Shown here: piece by piece, positions 17,297 to 26,780 of the stretch
Layout: each line of letters begins with the position of its first letter
Numbering within the stretch: position 1 is the stretch's first letter
Origin: Chitinivibrionales bacterium
Lineage (GTDB): Bacteria > Fibrobacterota > Chitinivibrionia > Chitinivibrionales > JANQEN01
NCBI GenBank assembly: GCA_028278335.1
Contig: JANQEN010000051.1
Location: 1 to 41,649 of the forward strand
Direction of reading: 5' to 3'
Length of the DNA: 41,649 bases
The notes under the pieces: model-generated
What the model was told of the DNA's origin: nothing
Database searches by the model: none
What the model saw: only the letters and a program-made list of their open reading frames with translations
Made by a program: the position numbers and the translations under genes

Positions 17297-19303
17297 ATGC
17301 CAATCAAGATTCCAAAACATTTACCAGCAGCATCGATTCTGTCCCGAGAAAATGTCTTTGTTATGTATAAGGAACGGGCTGAACTTCAGGATATCCGTGA
17401 ATTGCGCATTTTAATTCTTAATCTTATGCCCACCAAAATTGAAACTGAGACACAGCTATTGCGCCTTCTTGGGAATTCTCCGCTTCAAGTAGAGGTTGAC
17501 CTTCTAAAGCTTAAAACCTATGCACCCAAGAACACCTCGGAGGATCACCTTTTAAAATTTTACAAAACACCCGATGAGATTGTGGGAAGACGTTTTGATG
17601 GTATGATAATTACCGGTGCACCAATTGAACATTTGGCCTTTGAAGAGGTTGATTATTGGCAGGAGTTGACCGAGATCATGGATTGGGCTTTAGAGCATGT
17701 GACCTCAATCTTCTATATTTGTTGGGGAGCTCAGGCAGCGCTCTATCACCATTATGGCGTTCCAAAATACACCTGTGAGGCTAATAAAAAGGTATTTGGT
17801 ATATTTAAACATAAAACAAATAAAAAACACTCCGAGCTGCTCCGCGGATTTGATGATGAATTTTTTGTGCCCCAATCCCGTCATACCGAAGTTCGTCGTG
17901 AAGATATCGAAAAAGTGCCTGATTTGGAAATCCTCTCAGAGTCAGAGGAATCAGGGGTCTATCTTATGGCAACTCCTGATTTAAAACAGGTGTTTGTTAC
18001 GGGTCACTCTGAATACGATCCTCACACATTAAAAGGTGAATATGATCGAGATGTTTCAAAGAATCTTCCCATTGAAGTGCCTAAAAATTACTTTAAAAAT
18101 GATAATCCCAAAGAGGAGCCCTTTGTGCAATGGCGGGCCCATGCAAATCTGCTGTATACCAACTGGCTCAATTATGGGGTTTACCAGATTACTGATTTTA
18201 ATTTAGAGGACTCCAAGCCCTCTGCAAAACACGATACGGTCAACATTGCCCTTTTTGGGTGTGGGCTGGTAGGCACAAAATTCTTAGAGATTCTGCAAGA
18301 AAATATCGCAAAAATCCTGGATGAAGAGAATATTGAGTTACGACTCTTTGCCATAGCTAATTCAAAACACATTTTGTTCAATGATAATGGCCTACCAAAC
18401 GATTGGCGAGAACAGTTACAAAAAGCAACACCCCCCTCAGACCTTCCGACACTCTATTCCTATGTAAAGGCTCATGATTTAAAAAATCTTATCTTCATTG
18501 ATGCAACAGCTGATCAGACCGTTGCCCTCTCCTACCCTGACCTTGCTAAGCAAGGATTCAATCTGGTGGCAGCTAACAAAAAAGCCAATACCGAAGACTT
18601 TAATTATTACAAGTATCTCCGTGACACACTCCAATTCCATCAGAAAAAATTCCTCTATGAAACTAATGTCGGTGCAGGATTACCTTTGATTGAAACTATT
18701 AAGTATTTAGTAAAGTCCGGTGACACTATCACAAAGATTGTTGGTGTATTCTCGGGAACTCTCAGTTATATATTCAACCTCTTTTCTGTTAAGGATAAAC
18801 CCTTCTCTGAGATTATGAAGCAGGCCATGACTGGTGGCTTGACTGAACCGGACCCGCGAGAGGATCTCAGTGGCATGGATGTAGCGCGAAAGCTGCTAAT
18901 TCTGTCCCGTGAAATTGGTTGTAAGACTGAGCTTGATAAGGTATCAGTGCAATCATTGATTCCCAAAGAGCTAAGACGATGCACCTTTGACCATTTTATG
19001 GACAACCTTTCTGTTTTGGATACCTTTTACGACAAAGTTAAATCAGACTTAAAACCGGACTCGGTACTTCGATACGTTGGTGAATTGTCCGAAGGCTCTC
19101 TTTCGGTCAAACTTATAACTGTGACTGCTGATACTGCTTTGGGAAAACTTAGCAATGCGGACACGATTTTTGAGATTTATACAAACCGATATAACTCGAC
19201 ACCACTTATCATTCAAGGTGCTGGTGCTGGTGCAGAAGTGACAGCAAGTGGTGTGTTTAGCGATATTTTAAAGTTAGCTCAGTCGATTAAATACGAAACG
19301 TAA
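17297..19303 (+). CDS. Fusion: homoserine O-acyltransferase (MetA) + homoserine dehydrogenase
   Basis: This 668-residue protein joins two consecutive enzymes of methionine synthesis. Residues 1-300 are a MetA-type homoserine O-acyltransferase: [15 protein letters not shown], nucleophile Cys142 in [11 protein letters not shown], and His237/Glu239 in [11 protein letters not shown]. Residue 111 is Glu ([16 protein letters not shown]), which structural work on MetA links to acetyl-CoA; Gly there goes with succinyl-CoA. Residues ~314-668 are homoserine dehydrogenase: NAD(P) motif GCGLVG at 321-326, [23 protein letters not shown] and [20 protein letters not shown]. There is no aspartate kinase domain and no ACT domain, so the usual threonine feedback site is absent. 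The C-terminal enzyme makes homoserine and the N-terminal one acylates it. It is convergent, 2 bp apart, with the Rrf2-sulfhydrylase pair, whose enzyme uses O-acetylhomoserine. Confidence 0.93.
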   Translation: MPIKIPKHLPAASILSRENVFVMYKERAELQDIRELRILILNLMPTKIETETQLLRLLGNSPLQVEVDLLKLKTYAPKNTSEDHLLKFYKTPDEIVGRRFDGMIITGAPIEHLAFEEVDYWQELTEIMDWALEHVTSIFYICWGAQAALYHHYGVPKYTCEANKKVFGIFKHKTNKKHSELLRGFDDEFFVPQSRHTEVRREDIEKVPDLEILSESEESGVYLMATPDLKQVFVTGHSEYDPHTLKGEYDRDVSKNLPIEVPKNYFKNDNPKEEPFVQWRAHANLLYTNWLNYGVYQITDFNLEDSKPSAKHDTVNIALFGCGLVGTKFLEILQENIAKILDEENIELRLFAIANSKHILFNDNGLPNDWREQLQKATPPSDLPTLYSYVKAHDLKNLIFIDATADQTVALSYPDLAKQGFNLVAANKKANTEDFNYYKYLRDTLQFHQKKFLYETNVGAGLPLIETIKYLVKSGDTITKIVGVFSGTLSYIFNLFSVKDKPFSEIMKQAMTGGLTEPDPREDLSGMDVARKLLILSREIGCKTELDKVSVQSLIPKELRRCTFDHFMDNLSVLDTFYDKVKSDLKPDSVLRYVGELSEGSLSVKLITVTADTALGKLSNADTIFEIYTNRYNSTPLIIQGAGAGAEVTASGVFSDILKLAQSIKYET

Positions 19304-19305
19304 AA

Positions 19306-19740
19306 CTAGATAGAGTATTCTGCCCCCTCTTTTTCGATCTGCAGGGCTACTAAGTCTTGAAGGGTAATACCCTTAAGAGTATCCCGTACACTTATGTAAA
19401 GCTTTTCCCACCCTTTTCGAGCTGCACAGGTGGCTACCCGTTCACACACCTCAGGTTTGACCACACAATCCACCGGGCTTACAGAACCGTCCAAGGCAAG
19501 AACAATATCCAGAAGTGTAATGTCCTTTGGCTCTTTATCAAGGACAAATCCACCACCGGCACCCCGTATGGTTCTAACAAAATTATGCACCCGAAGAACA
19601 CTGAGAATATTTTCGAGATAGCCCGGGGATATACCCTGGGCATCTCGAATATCTTTCCGTTTTACCGGTTTTTTATCATTTTTTCGAGCTATCTCTATGA
19701 GTGCTCGCGTTCCATATCTACATTTGGTTGACAACTTCAT
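19306..19740 (-). CDS. Rrf2 family regulator with three IscR-spaced cysteines
   Basis: This 144-residue protein has the Rrf2 winged helix at its N-terminus (MKLSTKCRYGTRALIEIA, then GISPGYLENILSVLR and the wing VRTIRGAGGGFVL). The effector region holds C92, C99 and C105, nearly the same positions as the iron-sulfur ligands of IscR (92, 98, 104), so Fe-S or thiol sensing is plausible. CymR-type members regulate cysteine and methionine genes without a cluster. It lies 17 bp downstream of the sulfhydrylase gene on the same strand and probably shares its transcript, which fits feedback regulation of sulfur assimilation. GAGGTG lies upstream of the ATG at 19740. Confidence 0.9.
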   Translation of the reverse strand: MKLSTKCRYGTRALIEIARKNDKKPVKRKDIRDAQGISPGYLENILSVLRVHNFVRTIRGAGGGFVLDKEPKDITLLDIVLALDGSVSPVDCVVKPEVCERVATCAARKGWEKLYISVRDTLKGITLQDLVALQIEKEGAEYSI

Positions 19741-19757
19741 AGAAACACCTCGTAGGG

Positions 19758-21050
19758 TTAGAGTGTTTGCATTGCCTGAGTAAGAGCTGCGATTAAATCA
19801 TCCTTATGCTCTAAACCAATTGACAGTCGAATGAGATCAGGCGAAAGACCGCTTGCCTTTTGCTGCTCCTCGCTCAATTGAGAATGAGAGGTACTTGAGG
19901 GATGTAAAATAAGACTTTTCGCATCTCCCACATTAGCGAGATGAGAAAAAAGATCAATTGAGTCAATGAGTTTCACTGCAGCATCATAGCCTCCTTTAAG
20001 GCCAAATACAACCATTCCACCAAATCCTTTTTTAAGATACTTTGACGCCACAGGATAAGCAGGATCGTCTTCTAAACCAGGATAGCGTACCCAGGCAACC
20101 TTGTCATGGCCATGAAGAAATTGTGCTACAGCCTTTGCATTATCACAATGTCGCTGCATTCTAAGTGGTAATGTTTCTATACCCTGCAAAAACATCCAGG
20201 CATTATCCGGTGAAATGCAAGCTCCTAAATTTCGTAAAGGTACCAGACGCATCCGAAGGATAAAGGCTAAGGGATTGAGGTCACCCAAATCATGGGCATA
20301 ACGAACACCATGATAGCTCGCATCCGGTTCATTATAGAGTGAAAATTTAGGATCTGTCCAATCAAACTTACAAGAGTCGACCACAACACCACCAATTCCT
20401 GCACCATGACCGCCCAGCCACTTTGTTAATGAGTGTACCACAATATCTGCACCATGGTCAATGGGATTGACTAAATAGGGTGTGGTAAAGGTTGAATCGA
20501 CAACCAAGGGTAGATGGTGTTTCTGTGCTACCTTGGCAACTGCTTCAATATCAGTAAATCCCAAGGCTGGATTGCCAATAGTTTCTATATAAATCACCCG
20601 AGTTTTTTCGGTAATGGCCTGTTCAAATCCTTCAACTGAATTATGGTCAACAAAATTGGTCTTTATCTGAAACTGTGGTAATATTGAATCGAACATGGTG
20701 TAGGTTCCACCATAGAGGTTACTTGCAGAAACCACTTCATCACCGGCCTGGCAAATATTAATGATTGAATAGAATATGGCAGAGGTACCTGAGGCTAGTG
20801 CTAAACCTGCAGTACCACCTTCTAATGCTGCAACACGTTGCTCTAAAACGTCCTGGGTTGGATTCATGAGTCGAGTATAAATGTTTCCTAACTCTTTTAA
20901 TGCAAACAGATTAGCAGCATGTTCGGTGTTTTTAAACACATAGGAACTGGTACGATAGACTGGTACTCCCCGGGAATTAGTGGTTGCATCTGGTTCCTGT
21001 CCCGCATGGAGTGCTCTTGTTTCAAATTGATAAGTGCCCTCACTTTGCAT
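19758..21050 (-). CDS. metY: O-acetylhomoserine sulfhydrylase (MetY type)
   Basis: This 430-residue PLP enzyme of the Cys/Met metabolism family converts O-acetylhomoserine plus sulfide to homocysteine in the cytosol. It carries ETRALHAGQEPDATTNSRGVPVYRTSSYVF, the YTRLMNPTQ segment, LEGGTAGLALASGTSAI, the VDSTFTTPYL substrate loop, the PLP lysine in HSLTKWLGGHGAGIGG, and LILHPSSTSHSQLS near the end. Length and motifs fit MetY rather than MetB or MetC, which are about 380-400 residues. AAGGAG precedes the ATG at 21050. Its substrate matches the acetyl-type MetA half of the convergent fusion protein. The Rrf2 gene follows 17 bp later, and an inverted repeat lies 40 bp upstream of the start. Confidence 0.93.
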   Translation of the reverse strand: MQSEGTYQFETRALHAGQEPDATTNSRGVPVYRTSSYVFKNTEHAANLFALKELGNIYTRLMNPTQDVLEQRVAALEGGTAGLALASGTSAIFYSIINICQAGDEVVSASNLYGGTYTMFDSILPQFQIKTNFVDHNSVEGFEQAITEKTRVIYIETIGNPALGFTDIEAVAKVAQKHHLPLVVDSTFTTPYLVNPIDHGADIVVHSLTKWLGGHGAGIGGVVVDSCKFDWTDPKFSLYNEPDASYHGVRYAHDLGDLNPLAFILRMRLVPLRNLGACISPDNAWMFLQGIETLPLRMQRHCDNAKAVAQFLHGHDKVAWVRYPGLEDDPAYPVASKYLKKGFGGMVVFGLKGGYDAAVKLIDSIDLFSHLANVGDAKSLILHPSSTSHSQLSEEQQKASGLSPDLIRLSIGLEHKDDLIAALTQAMQTL

Positions 21051-21089
21051 AGCTTCTCCTTACTGTGTGATATATTCTAATCTTTACTT

Positions 21090-21110
21090 AGTTTACTATT
21101 TTAATAAACT
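21090..21110 (-). promoter_or_regulatory. Inverted repeat upstream of metY, candidate operator
   Basis: The 6-bp arms AGTTTA and TAAACT are separated by nine A/T-rich bases, 40-60 bp upstream of the metY start. The position suits an operator overlapping the promoter. The Rrf2 protein encoded in the same operon is the obvious candidate binder, which is inference. Confidence 0.35.
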
Positions 21111-21187
21111 TTAAACACAATATAATCAAAAAAAATTGGCTACGCAATATTTTTGTTGATAATTGTTTAAATAGATAGCGTTATGGA

Positions 21188-21958
21188 TTATATCTTATTT
21201 TGGTTGAAATACATTCTTACAAAGAGTGTATAGATTTCCTTAAACTTATTGCTTTGTATTAAGCGGAGGTCTCTCTTTTTTGTACTGAGTTCCACCTTTT
21301 GCCACTCCTTGAGCTGAAAGATCATCTCCCGGGTGACGATTCTCAATTTAATTATGTGGTCAGGTGTGCAGCGCCAGTGTAGTATTCGTTTATCAGAAAG
21401 TGGTGAGGAAAAGGAATTTTCATAGAGTGTGTCTGGAACATTTACTACCGGTGGTAAGGGATCGGAGTTGTTGCGAGCAGCCAGAATGAGATAGTAAAAT
21501 CCTTTGAAAAAGGTAGGAAGATAGCTATCTAAGTACAGTAGCTTTCCCCACTCCCCTGCTTGAAGATATTTTTCAAAAAGGGATAGGGTTTTTATCAAAG
21601 ATGAGCAGACCTTATTAAGATGGTAGGCCTCGAAATCGGTAAGTAAATAGGCTTGGTAGGGTGCTTCTTTGTAGATGTGATCAACACCACGTCTATCGTT
21701 GGATTTGATGTACCGATCATTGTGAGGGCTTATTGCCCAGCCCTCATCTTTGTTGCCGTAAGAAATGAACACTTCCTGAAGCTTATTGGTTCGTTCATTA
21801 AAACGAACACTGAGAATTGCCAAAGGTACCTTAAAGGGTTCACGCTTTTCTAAGGCAGTAGTTTTTGTATGGAAAAAGAATACCGATACAAAAAGTATTA
21901 AAAGGATCCTCAACAATCGCACTTTTATAAAAGCCCCTATTTCACCCACCAATTCCAA
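21188..21958 (-). CDS. Exported protein of unknown function
   Basis: This protein of about 250 residues is not one I recognise. It has a basic, hydrophobic N-terminus (VRLLRILLILFVSVFFFHTKTTA) that should be a signal peptide or anchor, followed by a mixed domain with SVRFNERTNKLQEVFISYGNKDEGW and a basic, helical C-terminus. No ATG fits: the open frame begins at TTG 21958, and GTG codons a few residues later are alternatives, so the exact start is uncertain. It follows the TPR gene by 43 bp on the same strand and is probably the last gene of a three-gene envelope unit. Confidence 0.65.
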   Translation of the reverse strand: MELVGEIGAFIKVRLLRILLILFVSVFFFHTKTTALEKREPFKVPLAILSVRFNERTNKLQEVFISYGNKDEGWAISPHNDRYIKSNDRRGVDHIYKEAPYQAYLLTDFEAYHLNKVCSSLIKTLSLFEKYLQAGEWGKLLYLDSYLPTFFKGFYYLILAARNNSDPLPPVVNVPDTLYENSFSSPLSDKRILHWRCTPDHIIKLRIVTREMIFQLKEWQKVELSTKKRDLRLIQSNKFKEIYTLFVRMYFNQNKI

Positions 21959-22001
21959 GAATATCGTTCAGATGAAAAATAATATAAAACGTTTAAATTT
22001 A

Positions 22002-22904
22002 CTAACTCTTCTTCTCTACTTTTCTAAGAGTAATGTTCCATTTCTTCTCGAACTCCTTGGTAATGGCCGTTCTTTTCTCTGGATAGGGCTCAAATCCCAT
22101 GTACATTTTTATATGATACTGCATTTGCTCAAGATTGGAGCCTCTTTGTGCGTAGATACGGGCTAGCTCCAGATGACTATTTCTCATTGAGAGGTCTAAG
22201 ATATGGGAAGAGGCAATCTGCTTTTTTAAATAACGATCTCGATGGTTATTGTAATTGTCAATTTCCCTTTTAAAATTGATTTCCGCTCGATCAACCTCCC
22301 CTTCGTCAAGGCATATTTTTCCAAGCAAATAGCTGGTCAAGGGTTGGGTGCTTGCAATTGCAATAACACGGCTAAAATATATCTTTGCTTCACTGGGTTT
22401 CTTTAGTTCGAAATAGGTAAGGGTACCTAAATTATGCAAAGCATCAAGGTAGTTAGAGTCAATTGCTATTGATTGTTGATAATAGGTTTGAGCAGTGCGA
22501 TGATCGCGCTTTTCGGTGAAGAGGCGTCCCATATTAAAGTAAAATCGTGGTATACTCGGCTTAGATTCAAGTGATGCCACAAAATAGTGAAAGGTTGAAT
22601 CAAGAAAATGAGGAGTTCGTCTTGTTTTGTAGAGGTGATAATAGGTAATACCAATATTGTGCAATATATGTATCTTTTCGCTCTTCCGTTCTTCCCTATG
22701 GTAACTCTCCTGCAGGTCCCTAATATTGTCAATCAGTGTAGTACCTTGATGAATAGATTGCTGCAAAGCCTGTTCATTTGTGGTAGGTGGTATAGGTCTC
22801 TTTGTATACTTAAAATCACTAAAGCGGACTAAAAGAATAGATGACCACACCAGAAAAAGCATGGGATAAAACCAACGGTCTTTAAAAATTGCCGGCTGTA
22901 TCAT
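22002..22904 (-). CDS. Membrane-anchored TPR protein
   Basis: This 300-residue protein has one N-terminal membrane anchor (WFYPMLFLVWSSILLVRF, residues 11-28) and then about four tetratricopeptide repeats between residues 80 and 215, for example FYFNMGRLFTEKRDHRTAQTYYQQSIAIDSN and LDALHNLGTLTYFELKKPSEAKIYFSRVIAI. Such proteins act as scaffolds at the membrane. The ATG overlaps the stop of the upstream glycosyltransferase-like gene (ATGA, 22901-22904), so translation is probably coupled and the products may work together. Confidence 0.85.
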   Translation of the reverse strand: MIQPAIFKDRWFYPMLFLVWSSILLVRFSDFKYTKRPIPPTTNEQALQQSIHQGTTLIDNIRDLQESYHREERKSEKIHILHNIGITYYHLYKTRRTPHFLDSTFHYFVASLESKPSIPRFYFNMGRLFTEKRDHRTAQTYYQQSIAIDSNYLDALHNLGTLTYFELKKPSEAKIYFSRVIAIASTQPLTSYLLGKICLDEGEVDRAEINFKREIDNYNNHRDRYLKKQIASSHILDLSMRNSHLELARIYAQRGSNLEQMQYHIKMYMGFEPYPEKRTAITKEFEKKWNITLRKVEKKS

Positions 22905-24493
22905 TGGTCAACAAACTCCAAAACATAGGTATGTGGCCTTTGCAAAGCGTACACTACTTTAAACTTCTTTGGGTGATTAAGAATCACCGGTGACATATAC
23001 TTTGCGGTTGTCCGGGACCAGTAAAAGCCATCAATAACAACATGGGTAACTTTATACTTCCGCAAAAAAGTAATGATATTATCTACATCATGGGAAAAGG
23101 GATAAATAAGACTGCTCCGATTAGATCGCAAGTAAAAAAGTCCCGGCTTTCTACTGATTACCACTGCTGATTTTCCAGTGTGGGTTCTTACCCAATCGGC
23201 ACAACTAAAAAAGTTTTCCCAATCATAGCTTAGTTTCCACCGAATAGGAATTGCCCCAGCCTGATAGGAGATATTAACAATGAGGAGAATTGCAGATACC
23301 CCAACAATGGTTTTTGTAGCAAAGAATGTTTTCTTACTTTCATTGGTGAATAGTTCGCTTGCTAATGTGATTTTTCTCTTCGAGATACTCTGTGCGAGAA
23401 TGAACATCCCTAAAATCAAGTAATGATAAAGAAATGGAATAATACCAATTATAAAACGAGTGCTACTCCACTGCTCCTGCCACAAACAGAGTATACCAAA
23501 GTAAAAGAAAATATAAAGCGATATAAACCATCTCTTTTCTATTAATTGACTCAACCATCCAATAAATATCAATAAAGTGGCAGTGCAACTTATGGTCCTG
23601 ATAAGATCTGGTGAAGCTTTGTTCCCAAGAGGGACCAGAGCCTGGCCAATAACCAGCGTACTGTACGTACCTATATTATTTAGAATCCGTTGGATCATTT
23701 CTGTAAAGGTAACAAGGCCCAATTCTGGAATGTAACTATTCTTCTGTAACAACTGAACAATATAGGGTGTCGAATCACCGGATAAGATTCGTGTTGCACC
23801 CAAGGTGACAATCAAACCTATCACATGAGCAATAAGGTATTTATACTGCTTCTTCATGATCACAAATACTAACCAGGCAACGCTAAAGGCAATTCCTGCA
23901 CTTCTAAAGTTGACTGGTAGTAATGAAGCGCCAATTGCACAGAAAAATAATAACCGATTATTTGTGTTTTTAAGGCTCCTATACAACAATATAATTGCTA
24001 AAAGGGAACTACTCAAATAGGGTGTCTCACTCATTATATAGGAGTTGAACTCTGCCAAATATCCAGAAAATGCCACAAGGGAAAGAACTGGATAAAGAAT
24101 ATACCACGCAGAGCCTTTGAGCCAATAGAAGCAAAATAGCGTTGAAAGTACCCCAAAAAAAGAGATAAGTATCTTTGCACCCAAGGGTGTGTGTATAACT
24201 TTTTGTGCTGCAGAAATGAGCAGAGGAAGCCCCAGCGGATACTGTTTCTCCTTGGGAGCATCCGGTTGATCTATTTGACGATAACCACTCCCTTGAGCGA
24301 GTGATTTTCCTAAAATAAAGTATCGAGCATTATCACCGTTTGTGCACAGAGAGGGGGAAAATTGTAACCCCAATAAAAGAAGCTGTAATACTACAAGTAG
24401 CTTTACAAAGACCCCAGAATAATCTTTAGCTACCGGTGTAGAAACAGGTTTTTTTTCTACTTGTTTTGTTTTTTTTGATGTTTTTTTTTTCAT
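22901..24493 (-). CDS. Polytopic membrane protein, GT39/ArnT-like glycosyltransferase
   Basis: This 530-residue protein has a lysine-rich cytoplasmic start (MKKKTSKKTKQVEKK) and about ten to twelve hydrophobic segments up to residue ~420, then a soluble C-terminal domain of ~110 residues. The first outer loop contains CTNGDNARYFILGKSLAQGSGY and later YPLGLPLLISA, which resembles the acidic catalytic loop of GT-C enzymes of the PMT/ArnT type that transfer sugars from polyprenyl phosphate carriers. Donor and acceptor cannot be inferred. ATG at 24493 (AAGG just upstream) is preferred to a TTG at 24520. It overlaps the TPR gene by 4 bp. Confidence 0.7.
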   Translation of the reverse strand: MKKKTSKKTKQVEKKPVSTPVAKDYSGVFVKLLVVLQLLLLGLQFSPSLCTNGDNARYFILGKSLAQGSGYRQIDQPDAPKEKQYPLGLPLLISAAQKVIHTPLGAKILISFFGVLSTLFCFYWLKGSAWYILYPVLSLVAFSGYLAEFNSYIMSETPYLSSSLLAIILLYRSLKNTNNRLLFFCAIGASLLPVNFRSAGIAFSVAWLVFVIMKKQYKYLIAHVIGLIVTLGATRILSGDSTPYIVQLLQKNSYIPELGLVTFTEMIQRILNNIGTYSTLVIGQALVPLGNKASPDLIRTISCTATLLIFIGWLSQLIEKRWFISLYIFFYFGILCLWQEQWSSTRFIIGIIPFLYHYLILGMFILAQSISKRKITLASELFTNESKKTFFATKTIVGVSAILLIVNISYQAGAIPIRWKLSYDWENFFSCADWVRTHTGKSAVVISRKPGLFYLRSNRSSLIYPFSHDVDNIITFLRKYKVTHVVIDGFYWSRTTAKYMSPVILNHPKKFKVVYALQRPHTYVLEFVDQ

Positions 24494-25055
24494 TGCCTTA
24501 GAGCAAATATCGTGATGCAAAGAGTACTATTATAAATTTATTATCTGCTAAGTCACTCATAAATGACCCAAGCAAATAAAGCAAAAATTAATTGGTAAAT
24601 GTGTAGGCCCTGGTCTTTTCCTGCTTATTTAAAATACAGAGAGGGGTTGAGTCAGGCAAGTGGTTTTAAGTAATCTTATGGTACTCTTCAAGGTAGTCTC
24701 TTAATCTTCTGAATTATTTTTATATTTATAATCCAATGCATCTTTATATAAAAATTATGGAAGGGCCTCCCGGCCCTTAAACCCGGTAAGGAAAATACTT
24801 TTTTTATCCCCCTGACCTTCGGTTTGTCCCCCAGGGGACAATTAAATCATTTCATCATATTCCTTAATCCATGAAATACAGTGTACATTTATCAAAGATT
24901 CGGTGAAATATTTTATAAAAAATATCAAATCCTGATATATTATTAAGTGTGTACGATCTAATTCAAAATCGACATAGAATATTCTTTACTTTTAATCTTA
25001 GTAAAACTGTAATTCGGAAAACGACACACTTTTTATACATTTTTATGGAGAAGAC
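24494..25055. other. Intergenic region with GC-rich hairpins
   Basis: This 562-bp divergent spacer is A/T-rich except for 24761-24840, which holds the hairpin AAGGGCC-TCCC-GGCCCTT (24761-24778) and a second palindrome TGTCCC-CCAG-GGGACA (24825-24840). Part of the latter can pair instead with CCCCTG at 24809-24814. No credible open frame is visible. GGAG six bases before 25056 is the ribosome binding site of the subtilase gene. Confidence 0.45.
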
Positions 25056-26777
25056 ATGCTAAATAAGATTCAATCAATCTGCCTATTTTTGTTGTATACT
25101 ATTTCAATAACCCTCGGTAGTGCACTAAAGGGGAATCTTCAATTGATTCCAGATGTAGAGGAGTATAATCTCTTAGTAAAATTTTCATCATCTTCAGTTC
25201 CCACTGTTGATGAGCAAGGCAATCTTACATTGGGTTATAAAGCTCCCACCTATGCCTTAAACAGACTCATTCAAAAGCATTCGCTTACCTTTTCCTATGC
25301 ATTAAAATTCTCCCAAGAGGATTTAATCAATTTACAAACAGAAAAGCGATTCGAAAAGGATCAAAAGGAATTCAATATTTACGATTTTGCCGGTCTTCTT
25401 TATGTTGAATCCACTGATAAATCAAAGGAATCTCTCCTTAATATAGCATCAGGGCTTGAAACTCTTACAGAGGTCGAATACTGCTCATTGGAACCAGCAG
25501 AACACGCTCCCCCACCGGAAGATTACCCACCAACAACGCCAAACCTTGTTGACCGCCAAACCTATCGTGGCCCTAATCCTGGTATTGATGTGGTTTATGC
25601 ATGGACCAGAAATCTAAAGGGAAAGGGGCTTCTCATTTGTGATCTTGAATGGAGTTGGGGTGATATGAAGCATAGCACCAAAAGTATCCATGAAGATCTC
25701 TTTGATCAAGATATAAAGCATGGCTTACCCAAAAAAACCGATGAGTATGAAGATCATGGTGTTGCTGTGATGGGACTTCTTTTAGCAGTGGAAAACAACT
25801 ACGGTATTCATGGCAGTGTTCCAGAGGCACGGGGATTGGTTTTTCCTGAGCATCATGGAAGGGCTGCTGCACTATTAGCTGCGATTGACAGTTGCAAAAA
25901 GGGTGATATTATCCTTTTAGAAATGCAGACCAAAGGTGCTGATGGTAAATTATGTCCTGCTGACTATGCTAAGTCTGTTTGGGATGCCACAAAGGCTGGA
26001 ACCGATGCTGGTGTTGTCATTGTCGGCACAGCAGGCAATGGTGGCGCAAATCTCGATGCTTCATCCTATGCGAGTTACCGTGCACGAGGGGATAATGGTG
26101 TTATCATGTCCGGTGCAGGTAGTGCAGATAGAAATCATAATAAGCTCGGCTACAGCACCTATGGTCGAGATCATGTTCATATCCAAGGGTGGGGAGAAAA
26201 GGTCTTTACTTTAGGGTATGGTGATCACGCCAAATATGGAAATGACCCGCACCAGGAATACACCCGACGGTTTAGTGGAACCAGCTCTTCCGGCCCAATT
26301 TCTACATCAGCAGCAGCATTGGTGCAATCCTATGCCATTGAATATCTGGACACCCTATTCACCTCCCGTGAGATTAGAAAACTTTTAGTAGAAACGGGCA
26401 TTCCCCAAGGGAGTGGAGGCCATATTGGTCCTTTGCCCAATCTGAGAGCTGCTATCGAACGGCTTGACTCTTTGCACACCCCTATTCGGGAAAAGCGAAT
26501 CAAGGCGAATAGGCAAGAATGCAATCTTTATGCTATACATAAGGGAATTCAATATTTTGTGCCTCAAATACAAAATGCTACCTCTGCAGAAGTACATATT
26601 GATTTGTATGATCTCAAAGGAGGTCGCATTAAAACTTTAGTACATGAATCTAAACAGACCAATGAATTGTATACCCTTGCCTTCAACTCAGAAACGAAAG
26701 TCATTCCTGCTGGCGTTTATCTCTGTAGGATGAGTACTCAAGGTTTTAAACAAGCGTTTAAAGTCACCGTAAAGTAA
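25056..26777 (+). CDS. Secreted subtilisin-like serine protease (S8) with C-terminal tail
   Basis: This 573-residue protein starts with a signal peptide (about residues 1-24) and has a propeptide-like region to ~165. The S8 catalytic domain follows, with Asp196 (LLICDLEWSW), His234 (EDHGVAVMG), oxyanion Asn328 (GTAGNGG) and nucleophile Ser410 (FSGTSSSGP). The nucleophile motif has Ser-Ser-Gly-Pro where most subtilases have Met-Ala-Thr/Ser-Pro. The last ~75 residues (AEVHIDLYDLKGGRIKTL ... IPAGVYLCRMSTQGF) form a beta-rich tail like the sorting or carbohydrate-surface domains of Fibrobacterota and Bacteroidota. It is probably secreted or displayed. GGAG precedes the ATG. The gene is monocistronic and ends 3 bp from the convergent cupin gene. 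Confidence 0.93.
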   Translation: MLNKIQSICLFLLYTISITLGSALKGNLQLIPDVEEYNLLVKFSSSSVPTVDEQGNLTLGYKAPTYALNRLIQKHSLTFSYALKFSQEDLINLQTEKRFEKDQKEFNIYDFAGLLYVESTDKSKESLLNIASGLETLTEVEYCSLEPAEHAPPPEDYPPTTPNLVDRQTYRGPNPGIDVVYAWTRNLKGKGLLICDLEWSWGDMKHSTKSIHEDLFDQDIKHGLPKKTDEYEDHGVAVMGLLLAVENNYGIHGSVPEARGLVFPEHHGRAAALLAAIDSCKKGDIILLEMQTKGADGKLCPADYAKSVWDATKAGTDAGVVIVGTAGNGGANLDASSYASYRARGDNGVIMSGAGSADRNHNKLGYSTYGRDHVHIQGWGEKVFTLGYGDHAKYGNDPHQEYTRRFSGTSSSGPISTSAAALVQSYAIEYLDTLFTSREIRKLLVETGIPQGSGGHIGPLPNLRAAIERLDSLHTPIREKRIKANRQECNLYAIHKGIQYFVPQIQNATSAEVHIDLYDLKGGRIKTLVHESKQTNELYTLAFNSETKVIPAGVYLCRMSTQGFKQAFKVTVK

Positions 26778-26780
26778 ATA

